Notes: a model not told the origin generated them from the letters alone. DNA of 24,648 bases from Sulfuricella sp. (GCA_030691435.1 JAUYEK010000408.1:1-24648), one strand, 5' to 3'. Counted from the stretch's first letter, positions 10,665 to 18,946 are shown. Numbers and translations: made by a program.

Positions 10665-10742
10665 CCCTCTCCCGTCTCGCCAGTGCGAGCAGCTTTGCTG
10701 CCGCTCTCGGCGGGGACGCTCCTTGCGGGTGCAGGGAGAGGG
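10665..10742. repeat. Palindromic CCCTCTCCC repeat, expanded copy
   Basis: CCCTCTCCC (10665-10673) is inverted at 10734-10742 (GGGAGAGGG), enclosing 60 GC-rich nt with internal complementarity. The arms match the compact repeat near 13402-13436. A run of nine G follows at 10752-10760. The element lies in the lysM-dprA spacer, and its left arm stands 4 nt from the dprA ATG on the minus strand. It resembles REP-type intergenic repeats; family membership is inferred. Confidence 0.6.
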
Positions 10743-10773
10743 AGGCCCTCCGGGGGGGGGTAAAGAAGAGGGG

Positions 10774-11808
10774 TCAGGGCGTGCGCACATCGTCCAGCAT
10801 CTGCACTGGGCGCTCGCTTTGCATTACCAGGGCATAGGACAGTTTGTCGAAGACGCGAAACACGAACACCAGACCATAACGCTCGTCGGGCAGCATAACG
10901 GTTTCCGGCGAGGTTTCATCGTGCGCGCCAGGCGAGATGCTACGCCCGTGCCGGTAAAGCGCCAGCACATGGCCGACTTCGAGGCCATCTTGCCCGCCTT
11001 TGTTCAGGGTGACAATCGAGCCCTTCCCGACCTCTGCGACGCCGCCATAGGCAGAAACTATCCTGCCGAAGATCGACTTCTCCGGTGCGTGGGGTACGAA
11101 AGCGCTGGTCGCCTCTTCCTTCATTTCGACCAAACGGTCGCCGACATTGATTTCCTGGGTGGATTTGGCGATCTCTATCGTAGCCGGCGCGCCGAACCGG
11201 GTGATTCTGGCGTCTCCCAGATAGACCGCTTCATATCCCAGGGTTTCCTTGGAGTCGGGATCGACCAGCGCCTTGCCCGGGCGGTAAATGTGCCAGTTCA
11301 GCGCCCCGCCTTCCATGATGGACTGCGCATAGGCGGAATTGCCCGCGCCGAGGATGACGCGGCTCTCCTCGGTGCCGATAATGTAGGGCGCCTTTTCGAG
11401 CTCGCCTTCGGCAATGACCAGCGGCTTGCTGAGGAACGGTCCGATCGCCGCCGGCGGAATGCTGGGAATGGCGCCGCTTTCTGAGGGCTCAACCCGGGCG
11501 CGCGGGCTCAGCTTGATCGTTTCGATACCCTTGACCAGGCGTAATTCCGGCGAACCGCTGGACATGTCGAGTACGATCAAGTCGCCTGGATAGATCCAGT
11601 GCGGGTTCTTGATCTGTTGCTTGTTCATTTTCCAGATTTCCGGCCAGCGCCAGGGCTCTTTGAGAAATTTCCCCGCAATGCCCCAAAGCGTGTCTCCCTT
11701 GACTACGATGTGGCGATCGGGGTGGCGGTCTTGCAGCGCAATTTCGGTGGCTGTGGATAGCGAACTTAAGCCGAAAAGCAAAATCAGAGCTAAAATAGGC
11801 TTTTTCAT
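10774..11808 (-). CDS. Exported LysM-domain protein
   Basis: This 344-residue protein starts with a clear signal peptide (MKKPILALILLFGLSSLSTATE, cleavage near residue 20). A LysM domain follows at about 32-81, with VVKGDTLWGIAGKFL and PHWIYPGDLIVL, which binds peptidoglycan glycan chains. The remaining 260 residues are a conserved beta-rich region without a catalytic motif I can name; it reads like the C-terminal part of the LysM proteins regularly found upstream of dprA in betaproteobacteria. The ATG has GAGG 7 nt upstream. It is the first gene of the run leading to dprA, smg and topA and is divergent from def. A periplasmic cell-wall role is likely; an enzymatic role is not supported. Confidence 0.9.
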   Translation of the reverse strand: MKKPILALILLFGLSSLSTATEIALQDRHPDRHIVVKGDTLWGIAGKFLKEPWRWPEIWKMNKQQIKNPHWIYPGDLIVLDMSSGSPELRLVKGIETIKLSPRARVEPSESGAIPSIPPAAIGPFLSKPLVIAEGELEKAPYIIGTEESRVILGAGNSAYAQSIMEGGALNWHIYRPGKALVDPDSKETLGYEAVYLGDARITRFGAPATIEIAKSTQEINVGDRLVEMKEEATSAFVPHAPEKSIFGRIVSAYGGVAEVGKGSIVTLNKGGQDGLEVGHVLALYRHGRSISPGAHDETSPETVMLPDERYGLVFVFRVFDKLSYALVMQSERPVQMLDDVRTP

Positions 11809-11865
11809 GAGCGGGCCTCAAAGGGTGAGTTGTTCCTGGTCGGCATCAATGGAGCGCTACAATCC

Positions 11866-11893
11866 TTGACGAATTCAGGGGTTGGGTTAAATT
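11866..11893 (+). promoter_or_regulatory. Candidate sigma-70 promoter for def-fmt
   Basis: TTGACG (11866-11871) and TAAATT (11888-11893) are separated by 16 nt in the 117-nt divergent spacer between the lysM gene and def, 32 nt before the def ATG. No other promoter-like pair on the plus strand of this spacer looked better. Confidence 0.35.
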
Positions 11894-11925
11894 TTGCAGG
11901 TAATTGATTAAACAAGCAAGCACTT

Positions 11926-12429
11926 ATGGCCATATTAAATATCATTCATTATCCCGATGAGCGGCTGCATGCCATGGCTATCCCCGTGGTCGAAGTGAAC
12001 GAGGAAATTCGCCGCCTGGCTGCCGATATGGCGGAAACCATGTATGCTGCGCCCGGTATCGGCCTCGCCGCAACCCAGGTAAATGTGCGCAAACAGGTCG
12101 TGGTGGTGGACATTTCCGAGGAGCGGAACAGCCTGCAGGTGTTCATCAACCCGGAAATCATTGCCAGCGAGGGGAAGGCCGAGCACGAGGAAGGCTGTCT
12201 TTCCGTGCCGGGCATTTACGAAAATGTCACGCGGGCAGAGAAAGTCACTGTGAAAGCGCTGGATGTCGAGGGAAAACCTTTTACGTTGAAGGCGGATGGG
12301 TTGCTGGCGACCTGCATTCAGCATGAAATCGATCATTTGAAAGGCAAGGTATTCGTCGAATACCTGTCGCGGCTGAAGTTGAACCGCATTCGCCTGAAGA
12401 TGAAGAAGCTGATGCGGGAAACTTTGTAA
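11926..12429 (+). CDS. def: Peptide deformylase
   Basis: Peptide deformylase removes the formyl group from the N-terminal methionine of new proteins; it is a metalloenzyme acting at the ribosome exit. The 167-residue protein carries all three motifs: GIGLAATQ (44-51), EGCLS (89-93) with metal ligand C91, and QHEIDH (132-137) with ligands H133 and H137 and catalytic E134. The length is standard. Its stop codon overlaps the fmt start by one base (TAATG), so the two genes that remove and add the formyl group are translationally coupled. No strong Shine-Dalgarno is visible before the ATG. Confidence 0.98.
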   Translation: MAILNIIHYPDERLHAMAIPVVEVNEEIRRLAADMAETMYAAPGIGLAATQVNVRKQVVVVDISEERNSLQVFINPEIIASEGKAEHEEGCLSVPGIYENVTRAEKVTVKALDVEGKPFTLKADGLLATCIQHEIDHLKGKVFVEYLSRLKLNRIRLKMKKLMRETL

Positions 12430-13358
12430 TGCGGTTGATTTTCGCCGGCACACCGGAATTTGCGGCTGTCGCTCTGGTTGCGCTGATCGAAGCGGGACAT
12501 GATGTTGCTTTGGTACTGACTCAACCAGATCGCCCCGCCGGGCGCGGCATGAGACTGACGCCCAGCCCGGTCAAGCAATTGGCGTTGCGGCACGGGTTGA
12601 GCGTGCTGCAACCTGCGGCGCTGAAGGATGCCGAGGTTCGGGCGCAGCTAGCGGCAGTTAACGCCGACGCGATGATCGTTGCGGCCTATGGCTTGTTGCT
12701 GCCGTCGGCGGTGCTCGCCCTCCCCCGTCTCGGCTGCCTGAACATCCACGCCTCGCTGCTACCGCGTTGGCGCGGCGCGGCGCCGATCCAGCGAGCGATC
12801 CTGGCGGGCGATCCGGAAACCGGCATTACCATCATGCAAATGGATAGTGGGCTGGATACCGGCGGCATGCTGTTGCGCGCCGCGCTGCAGATTGCGGACG
12901 AGGATACGGCGCAAACCCTGCATGACAAGTTGGCGGTCCTGGGCGCATCGAGCATTGTTTCCGCGCTCCGGCAGTTGGCGCAGGGGACATTGCGAGCCCA
13001 ACCCCAGAATGACAGCGCAGCAACCTATGCCGCTAAACTATCGAAAGCGGAGGGTTTGATCGACTGGCGCAAAAGCGCCGCCGAGATTGCCCGCGCGGTG
13101 CATGCTTACAATCCCTTTCCGGTGGCGCAGGCCCGGCTTCGGGCTGAAACCTGGCGCATCTGGCAGGCGCAGGCGGCGCAGCGGAGCGAGGGTTCTCCCG
13201 GAGAGATCCTGCAGGCGGACAGGGATGGCATTCTGGTCAGATGCGGTGAAGGTGCTTTGCTGCTGAAAGAGCTACAGAAAGCCGGTGGCAAGCGGTTGCC
13301 GGCGTCGAGTTTTCTGGCGGGAAACCCGGTGAAGTTGGGCGACCGGTTTGAAACTTGA
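12429..13358 (+). CDS. fmt: Methionyl-tRNA formyltransferase
   Basis: Fmt formylates Met-tRNAfMet using 10-formyl-tetrahydrofolate, which marks the initiator tRNA for translation. The 309-residue product has the N-terminal formyltransferase Rossmann domain beginning [12 protein letters not shown]. Catalytic N105, H107 and D143 lie in LNIHASLLPRWRGAAPIQ and MDSGLDTGGML. The C-terminal tRNA-binding OB domain begins near residue 205 (KAEGLIDWRKSAAEIARAVHAYNPFP). It overlaps def by one base. Downstream lies a palindromic repeat and then rsmB, the widespread def-fmt-rsmB order. Confidence 0.98.
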   Translation: MRLIFAGTPEFAAVALVALIEAGHDVALVLTQPDRPAGRGMRLTPSPVKQLALRHGLSVLQPAALKDAEVRAQLAAVNADAMIVAAYGLLLPSAVLALPRLGCLNIHASLLPRWRGAAPIQRAILAGDPETGITIMQMDSGLDTGGMLLRAALQIADEDTAQTLHDKLAVLGASSIVSALRQLAQGTLRAQPQNDSAATYAAKLSKAEGLIDWRKSAAEIARAVHAYNPFPVAQARLRAETWRIWQAQAAQRSEGSPGEILQADRDGILVRCGEGALLLKELQKAGGKRLPASSFLAGNPVKLGDRFET

Positions 13359-13401
13359 ATTTTGATAACCAGAAAAACGCTCACCCTCAATGGGTGTCAC
13401 C

Positions 13402-13436
13402 CCCTCTCCCCAACCCTCTCCCACAAGGGGAGAGGG
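13402..13436. repeat. Palindromic CCCTCTCCC repeat, compact copy
   Basis: CCCTCTCCCC (13402-13411) and a second CCCTCTCCC (13414-13422) can each pair with one right arm, GGGGAGAGGG (13427-13436), so two alternative hairpins are possible. A small hairpin, CACCC-TCAAT-GGGTG (13382-13396), precedes it. The same arm sequence recurs at 10665-10742. It lies between fmt and rsmB; its translation (SPQPSPTRGEG) appears only if rsmB is started too early. Confidence 0.75.
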
Positions 13437-13473
13437 AGCAAACGAGAAGGGCGCTTGTTATGATTGGCTTGTT

Positions 13474-14745
13474 TTGATCGAATCACAACGCCTCGCCAGC
13501 ACGGCGGTTTCCCAGGTACTGGCTGGGCGAAATCTCAACCAGGCCTTGCAAGGCTTGCTGTCCCGCCATTCTTCCCTCTCTTCGCAGCAGCGAGCCGCCG
13601 CCCAGGATATGAGCTACGGCACGCTGCGCTTCTACGGCCAGTTGCACGCCATTCTCGACCTGCTGTTGCAAAAGCCGGTACAGGATGGGGCGGTGCGCGC
13701 CCTCCTGCTGGTGGCGCTTTATCAGCTGCAATACAGCAGATCGGCGGAGCACGCCGTGGTGGATCATGCCGTCAGGGCTGCCGAGGCCCTGAAAAAACCC
13801 TGGGCCAAGGGGCTGGTCAACGCGGTGTTGCGCAACTTCCTGCGCCAGCGCATCAGCTTGCTTGAACGGGCGGCGGTCAGCGAGGAAGGGCGTTACTCCC
13901 ACCCTCAATGGTGGATAGACAAATTGCGCCGACAGTATCCGGGTGACTGGGCAACACTGCTGGAAACCAACAACCAGCACCCGCCGATGACGTTGCGGGT
14001 AAATCGCCTGGCGATATCGACTGAAGCCTATCTCGACTTGCTGCATCAGCAGGGTATCGAAGGGCAGCAAGTCGGAGAAAATGCGATATTGCTGGATCAA
14101 CCGGTTCCGGTCGACAAGTTGCCGGGTTTTGGCGAGGGGATGGCGTCAGTGCAGGATGCCGGGGCGCAGTTCGCGGCCCGACTGCTCGACGTCGCCGACG
14201 GGATGCGAGTGCTGGACGCATGTGCCGCGCCGGGAGGGAAAGCGGCGCACCTGCTGGAGCTGGCCAGGATCGAATTGACCGCGCTGGATTCAGATCTGGA
14301 GCGGCTGAAAAAAATCGAACAGACCTTGCAGCGGCTCAAACTCGAAGCGCATTGTCTGGCGGGGAATGCTGCCCGACCGGAGGAGTGGTGGGACGGTAAA
14401 CCGTTTCAGCGTATTCTGGCGGATGTGCCATGCAGCGCGTCGGGCGTGGTGCGGCGCCACCCGGACATCAAGTGGCTGCGACGCGAAGCGGACATTGCGG
14501 CATTTGCCGCTCAGCAGGCGGAAATACTTGATGCCCTGTGGCGTGTCCTGGGCAGTGGTGGTAAATTGCTGTATGCCACCTGCTCGGTATTTGCCGAGGA
14601 AAACCAACAACAAATCGCCCAATTTCTGGTGCGGCACGAGGATGCCCAATGTTTGCCACTTTCCCTGCCGGCCGCGAAGGACGGGCAGTTAACGCCCAAC
14701 CTCCAGCATGATGGGTTTTACTATGCGCTATTGCTCAAAGCCTAA
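13474..14745 (+). CDS. rsmB: 16S rRNA m5C967 methyltransferase RsmB
   Basis: RsmB methylates C5 of cytosine 967 of 16S rRNA with S-adenosylmethionine. An N-terminal NusB-like RNA-binding domain (about 1-135) is followed by the methyltransferase fold: DACAAPGGK at 14215-14241 for SAM binding, C320 in DVPCSASGVVRRHPD, and the nucleophile C370 in YATCSVFAEEN. With the TTG start at 13474 (423 residues) these cysteines sit five positions before E. coli C325 and C375, which supports that start. The frame also opens at ATG 13390, but that would translate the palindromic repeat into the N-terminus. No good Shine-Dalgarno was found for the TTG. Its end overlaps the start of the DUF4390 gene. Confidence 0.93.
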   Translation: MIESQRLASTAVSQVLAGRNLNQALQGLLSRHSSLSSQQRAAAQDMSYGTLRFYGQLHAILDLLLQKPVQDGAVRALLLVALYQLQYSRSAEHAVVDHAVRAAEALKKPWAKGLVNAVLRNFLRQRISLLERAAVSEEGRYSHPQWWIDKLRRQYPGDWATLLETNNQHPPMTLRVNRLAISTEAYLDLLHQQGIEGQQVGENAILLDQPVPVDKLPGFGEGMASVQDAGAQFAARLLDVADGMRVLDACAAPGGKAAHLLELARIELTALDSDLERLKKIEQTLQRLKLEAHCLAGNAARPEEWWDGKPFQRILADVPCSASGVVRRHPDIKWLRREADIAAFAAQQAEILDALWRVLGSGGKLLYATCSVFAEENQQQIAQFLVRHEDAQCLPLSLPAAKDGQLTPNLQHDGFYYALLLKA

Positions 14746-15406
14746 GCTTTTTACTGCGGCCAGGGTTTTCCTTCTAGCCCTGTTCCTAGCGGCATCCTTG
14801 ATTGCCAAGGCGGATGGCATCGAGGTTAAATCCGCCGAGCTGGCGGTGGTGGACGAAGCCTTGGTGCTGAAAGCGAACCTGGAAATCGGCCTCAGCCCGG
14901 CGCTTGAAGATGCCCTGAACAAGGGGGTTCCGCTCAATTTTATCGCCGAATTCGAACTCAAGAAGCCACGCTGGTACTGGCTGGATGAAATCATGGTCAC
15001 GGCGCAGCAACATATCCGTTTGAGCTACCATGCCCTGACACGGCAATTTCAGCTTATCAACAACGCCAAATACCAGAATTTTTCCTCCTTGAACGAAGCC
15101 CTGTACGAACTTGGACGTCTTCAAGAATGGCGTGTAGCTGAAAAAACGCTGGTAGCGGAGAAGTCGCTGGTAGCCAGCAAGCCTCTGGCGGTGGACAAGG
15201 CGCTTGTGGACGGCAAGCCCTTAGCCGATGGCAAAACCCCGCTGCCGGATAAATCGCCGCTGGTGAAAAAACGGGATGGTTATCTAGCGGGTCTACGCAT
15301 GAAGCTGGATCTGACTCAGTTGCCCAAACCCTTGCAGGTGAATGCACTGGCATCAAAAGACTGGAATCTGGATTCGGAATGGCATCGCTGGAACGTAAAT
15401 CCCTGA
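14708..15406 (+). CDS. DUF4390 exported protein with hexapeptide repeat insertion
   Basis: This 232-residue protein (227 if started at ATG 14723) has an N-terminal signal sequence or anchor (FTAARVFLLALFLAASLIAKA) and is probably periplasmic. The DUF4390 pattern is seen in VPLNFIAEFELKKPRWYWLDE, YQNFSSLNEALYELG and, near the C-terminus, LRMKLDLTQLPKPLQVNAL. Its biochemical function is unknown. Between WRV and RDGYLAGLRM it carries seven degenerate tandem hexapeptides (see the repeat at 15143-15268), which I take to be an insertion relative to the family. It overlaps the 3' end of rsmB and lies 25 nt before the ntrY-like gene. The constant position next to an NtrY/NtrX-type pair suggests a link to that sensory system, but this is only inference. 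Confidence 0.85.
   Translation: MMGFTMRYCSKPKLFTAARVFLLALFLAASLIAKADGIEVKSAELAVVDEALVLKANLEIGLSPALEDALNKGVPLNFIAEFELKKPRWYWLDEIMVTAQQHIRLSYHALTRQFQLINNAKYQNFSSLNEALYELGRLQEWRVAEKTLVAEKSLVASKPLAVDKALVDGKPLADGKTPLPDKSPLVKKRDGYLAGLRMKLDLTQLPKPLQVNALASKDWNLDSEWHRWNVNP
15143..15268 (+). repeat. Seven 18-nt (hexapeptide) tandem repeats
   Basis: Codons in the DUF4390 gene fall into seven consecutive six-residue units: KTLVAE, KSLVAS, KPLAVD, KALVDG, KPLADG, KTPLPD, KSPLVK. Each starts with Lys and has Leu at position 3 or 4. The DNA is 7 x 18 nt and is diverged, so this is an old or relaxed minisatellite rather than a fresh slippage product. Confidence 0.85.
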
Positions 15407-15431
15407 TGTTGGCGAGCGTGGGGCGGAAGCC

Positions 15432-17555
15432 ATGAAATACGTCCTCTACCTGTGCGTCGGCCTCGGTGCCGTCGCGCTGTACTTGCTCTCCAGCGCCAGC
15501 GGCAACGCTGCGGCATTTTCGCAATATTACACCCTGCTGCTGGGCATTAACGGCGTGCTGGCGGCGTGTTTGCTGGTTCTGGTTCTCTATCAGCTGTGGA
15601 GTCTGCGGCGCAAGCTCAAGGCGCGGGTTTTCGGTTCGAAACTGACGTTAAGGCTGCTCCTGATGTTCGCTTTGATGGCGGTGCTTCCCGGCGTATTGGT
15701 GTACGGGGTTTCGGTACAGTTTTTGAGCAAGAGCATCGAGACCTGGTTCGACGTGCGCGTGGACAACGCCCTGGAAGGGGGGCTAAGCCTGGGCCGCAGC
15801 GCGCTCGACAACCTGTTGCGCGACCTCAATAAAAAAGGGGAATACATGGCGCTGGCGCTGGTGGATCAGCCGGTCGGCGAGCCATTGACGCTGCTTAACA
15901 ATCTGCGTGAACAGGCTGGAGTGCAGGAGGCGGCGCTATTCAATGCGCGCGGCGGGATCATTGCCTATTCCGGCAGCGAGCGCGCCGGCTTGCAACCTGA
16001 TCGTCCTGTGCCTTCATTGTTGCGCCAGGCGCGCCAGCAGCAACCCTATGCTGCAATCGAGTCGATTCCTGGAAAAGGCCTGTATTTGCGAGTGGTTGTT
16101 CCGGTCAATATGCTGGGCCTGAATGAAAATATTCGGGTATTACAGCTGTTCCAGCCCGTTCCGGAGCGGCTGGCCAAGGACGCGGAGACGGTTCAGGCGG
16201 TGTACCGCGATTACCAGGAGCTGTCCGTATCGCGGCTGGGAATGAAACGGATTTATGGCCTGACCTTGACGCTGGCTCTGTTGCTGGCATTGCTTTCCTC
16301 GATCGCGCTGGCTTTCCTGTTGAGCGCGCGCCTTTCCGCGCCGCTTGGCTTGCTGGCGAAAGGAACTCAGGCCGTCGCCTCGGGGGATTTCAGCATCATG
16401 CCGGCGGTGCATAGCCGGGACGAGCTGGGCTCCCTGATGCAGTCGTTCAACGACATGACCCGGCAGCTGGCGGAGGCGCGCGCGGTGGCCGAGCTCAACC
16501 AGCGCCAGCTGGAAACGGCGAAAGCGTACCTGGAAAGCATCCTGGCTCACTTGTCGAGCGGGGTGCTGGCGTTTGACGAAAATCTCAGCCTCAAGACCAT
16601 GAACCCTGCCGCCGCAGAAATTCTGGGTGTGGATTTGTCCGTTCTGAGCAAACGCCGGTTCTACAAGTGGGCGCTTAATGACGAAGCATTGAAGGCGCTC
16701 GCGGTGGCAGTCGAAGAACTCTTCCGCCACAATGAAGCAAAAGAATGGCAAACTCAGATGGAGTATGCCGGCAAGAACGGCAATCAGGTCTTGCTGGTGC
16801 GCGGCACGCGCTTGCCGGCGGCAGTGGGTAACGACTTCATCGTGGTCTTCGACGATATCACCCATTTGCTCCAGGCCCAGCGTGATGCCGCATGGGGCGA
16901 GGTGGCGCGGCGCCTGGCGCACGAAATCAAAAATCCGCTCACACCGATCCAGCTCTCGGCCGAGCGGCTCGAGCACAAGCTTGCGGACAAACTCAGCGCG
17001 CCGGATGCCGAGGTGCTGAAGCGGGCGACGCAAACCATTGTTAACCAGGTAACGGCGTTGAAGAGCATGGTGAACGCTTTTGGCGAATATGCCCGCGCTC
17101 CCAGCCTGAACCTGGAGGCGGTGGACCTCAATCAGCTGGTGTACGAAATCCTGGCGCTGTACGAGCACTCCGGCGCGCACATTTCGACCCGTCTTGCGCC
17201 GGCGTTGCCGCTGGTGACCGGTGATCCGACCCTGCTGCGCCAGGTGGTGCATAATTTGCTGCAAAATGCCCAGGATGCCCTGGCCGAAACGGAACAACCC
17301 CAAATTACGGTGGAAACCGCCGCGGAAGAAAACTCGGTCAGGCTGACCGTCCGGGATAACGGTTGCGGTTTTCCCGAAGTGCTCATGGCGCGCTTGTTCG
17401 AGCCTTATGTCACGACCAAGCCGAAAGGCACCGGGCTGGGCCTGGCTGTCGTCAAAAAAATCATCGAGGAGCATCACGGCAGGATGAAAATCGAAAATAC
17501 TCAGCCCCACGGGGCGAGCGTCTGCATTTATTTACCCTGCGGGGAAACGGCTTAA
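15432..17555 (+). CDS. ntrY: NtrY-like membrane sensor histidine kinase
   Basis: This 707-residue kinase has three N-terminal membrane segments (about 5-25, 33-55, 72-95), an extracytoplasmic sensor region of about 175 residues and a fourth membrane segment (about 275-297). HAMP (about 298-350), PAS (about 360-480), HisKA and HATPase domains follow. H497 in RRLAHEIKNPLTPIQLSAERL is the phosphorylated histidine. The ATPase shows N612 (HNLLQNAQDAL), DNGCGFP (642-648) and GTGLGL (666-671). This layout is that of the NtrY family, implicated in nitrogen or redox sensing in other proteobacteria; the signal here is unknown. The stop codon directly abuts the ATG of the response regulator, so the two are cotranscribed and should work as a pair. 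Confidence 0.92.
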   Translation: MKYVLYLCVGLGAVALYLLSSASGNAAAFSQYYTLLLGINGVLAACLLVLVLYQLWSLRRKLKARVFGSKLTLRLLLMFALMAVLPGVLVYGVSVQFLSKSIETWFDVRVDNALEGGLSLGRSALDNLLRDLNKKGEYMALALVDQPVGEPLTLLNNLREQAGVQEAALFNARGGIIAYSGSERAGLQPDRPVPSLLRQARQQQPYAAIESIPGKGLYLRVVVPVNMLGLNENIRVLQLFQPVPERLAKDAETVQAVYRDYQELSVSRLGMKRIYGLTLTLALLLALLSSIALAFLLSARLSAPLGLLAKGTQAVASGDFSIMPAVHSRDELGSLMQSFNDMTRQLAEARAVAELNQRQLETAKAYLESILAHLSSGVLAFDENLSLKTMNPAAAEILGVDLSVLSKRRFYKWALNDEALKALAVAVEELFRHNEAKEWQTQMEYAGKNGNQVLLVRGTRLPAAVGNDFIVVFDDITHLLQAQRDAAWGEVARRLAHEIKNPLTPIQLSAERLEHKLADKLSAPDAEVLKRATQTIVNQVTALKSMVNAFGEYARAPSLNLEAVDLNQLVYEILALYEHSGAHISTRLAPALPLVTGDPTLLRQVVHNLLQNAQDALAETEQPQITVETAAEENSVRLTVRDNGCGFPEVLMARLFEPYVTTKPKGTGLGLAVVKKIIEEHHGRMKIENTQPHGASVCIYLPCGETA

Positions 17556-18830
17556 ATGGCAGCCAATGAAATCCTGGTGGTGGACGATGAGGTCGGCATC
17601 CGCGAGCTGCTAAGGGAAATTCTGCATGACGAGGGCTACATTGTCGCGCTGGCGGATAATGCCGGCGCGGCGCGCATTTATCGCAGCCAGAAACGCCCCG
17701 ACCTGGTGCTGCTCGACATCTGGATGCCGGACACCGATGGCATCACGCTGCTCAAGGAGTGGGAAAGCAACGGACTGCTGACCATGCCGGTGATCATGAT
17801 GTCCGGCCACGGCACCATTGACACTGCGGTGGAGGCGACACGCATCGGTGCCGCAGACTTTCTGGAAAAGCCCATCGCCCTGCAAAAACTGCTGAGTACC
17901 GTAGAGCGCGCGCTCAAGAAAGGCGAGCCGCTACCGTGCAATGGAGAGGCGCTGGCCGGCCTGGGCACGGGTGCCGCCGTCAGCGAATTGAAGATGCGCC
18001 TGGCGCAGGTGGCCAACCAGATAGCTCCCCTGCTGTTGACCGGGGAGGCCGGCTCCGGCATGGAATTGTGCGCGCGCTACCTGCATCGACCGAACACCCC
18101 CTGGGTTGCGCCGGAAAACCTGTCCGTTCTGGCGGACGACCCGATGAGCCCGCTGGAGCAGGCGCGCGATGGCCTGCTTTACCTGGAGGAGATCGGAAAT
18201 CTGGGCAAGATGGAACAGAAGGGCCTTGCGTTGATTCTGAACAAGCTGGAAAAGTATGGCGTGCGCCTGGTGTGCGCCACGTCCATGCCCCTGCCCCAAC
18301 TGGTCGAGGAGGGTGCGTTCGACGCCCGGCTGTTTCAGGCGATCAATGGCCTGACGCTGGCGGTGCCCAGCCTGCGCGAACACAGCGAGGATATTCCCGA
18401 TCTCGCCAGGCAGATGCTGGCGCGGCTGATCGAAACCGGGCAATTGTCCCAGCGCCATTTCAGCGTAGCGGCGCTGAATCTTCTGCGCGATGAAAGCTGG
18501 CCCGGCAATTTGCCGCAGCTCGGCAACGCGGTGAAAACACTGGCGCTGACCGCCCTGTCCAAAGAGATTACTGCCGAGGACGTTAGCCGGGTGCTGGGAC
18601 AATTCGTCCCACCGGTTCCGCCATCTGCGGCCCAGTACGCGTTGCCCCTCGATCAGCCGTTACGCGAGGCGCGCGACGAGTTCGAGCGGATTTATTTCGA
18701 GCATCAGCTCAAGAAGGTCGGCGGCAATATGAGCCGTCTGGCGGAAAGCGTCGGGCTGGAGCGTACCCATCTCTACCGCAAGCTGAAGCAACTCGGCATA
18801 TCCGTGGGCAAGGGAGAAATCGGGAGCTGA
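17556..18830 (+). CDS. ntrX: NtrX-like response regulator with degenerate AAA+ domain
   Basis: The 424-residue product has an intact receiver domain (acidic pocket D10/D11, phospho-acceptor D54, K105) and an intact C-terminal Fis-type helix-turn-helix (NMSRLAESVGLERTHLYRKLKQLGI, about 391-415). The central sigma-54-activator AAA+ domain is eroded. Walker A reads GEAGSGME (163-170) with Met169 in place of the catalytic lysine. The segment that should hold the GAFTGA sigma-54 loop is missing between residues 180 and 205, and Walker B reads YLEEIG. The later PSLREHSEDIP and WPGNLPQL motifs remain. It therefore probably binds DNA in response to phosphorylation but cannot hydrolyse ATP or remodel sigma-54 polymerase. 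It directly follows ntrY. Confidence 0.9.
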   Translation: MAANEILVVDDEVGIRELLREILHDEGYIVALADNAGAARIYRSQKRPDLVLLDIWMPDTDGITLLKEWESNGLLTMPVIMMSGHGTIDTAVEATRIGAADFLEKPIALQKLLSTVERALKKGEPLPCNGEALAGLGTGAAVSELKMRLAQVANQIAPLLLTGEAGSGMELCARYLHRPNTPWVAPENLSVLADDPMSPLEQARDGLLYLEEIGNLGKMEQKGLALILNKLEKYGVRLVCATSMPLPQLVEEGAFDARLFQAINGLTLAVPSLREHSEDIPDLARQMLARLIETGQLSQRHFSVAALNLLRDESWPGNLPQLGNAVKTLALTALSKEITAEDVSRVLGQFVPPVPPSAAQYALPLDQPLREARDEFERIYFEHQLKKVGGNMSRLAESVGLERTHLYRKLKQLGISVGKGEIGS

Positions 18831-18855
18831 CGGGCCATGTTTTGCAGGCAAGTGT

Positions 18856-18883
18856 TTAAGACGGCCTAAAAAAGGGATAGAAT
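18856..18883 (+). promoter_or_regulatory. Candidate sigma-70 promoter for kup
   Basis: TTAAGA (18856-18861) and TAGAAT (18878-18883) are 16 nt apart in the 116-nt spacer between the ntrX-like gene and kup. The -10 box matches TATAAT at five of six bases; the -35 box is weak. Confidence 0.35.
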
Positions 18884-18946
18884 TGCGCTCCTTGGAAAGC
18901 GGCGAAAACAAGCTGCGGCAGCCGGCGGCGAAAGATATAGACAGCG

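Noticed and set aside
13390..13473. N-terminal extension of RsmB from ATG 13390
   Set aside because: The extension translates a palindromic intergenic repeat (SPQPSPTRGEG), and the catalytic cysteine numbering fits the TTG 13474 start.
16140..17510. Long minus-strand open frame (456 codons)
   Set aside because: It lies antisense to the kinase gene with all catalytic motifs on the plus strand, and its His/Gln/Arg-rich translation is typical of shadow frames in GC-rich DNA.
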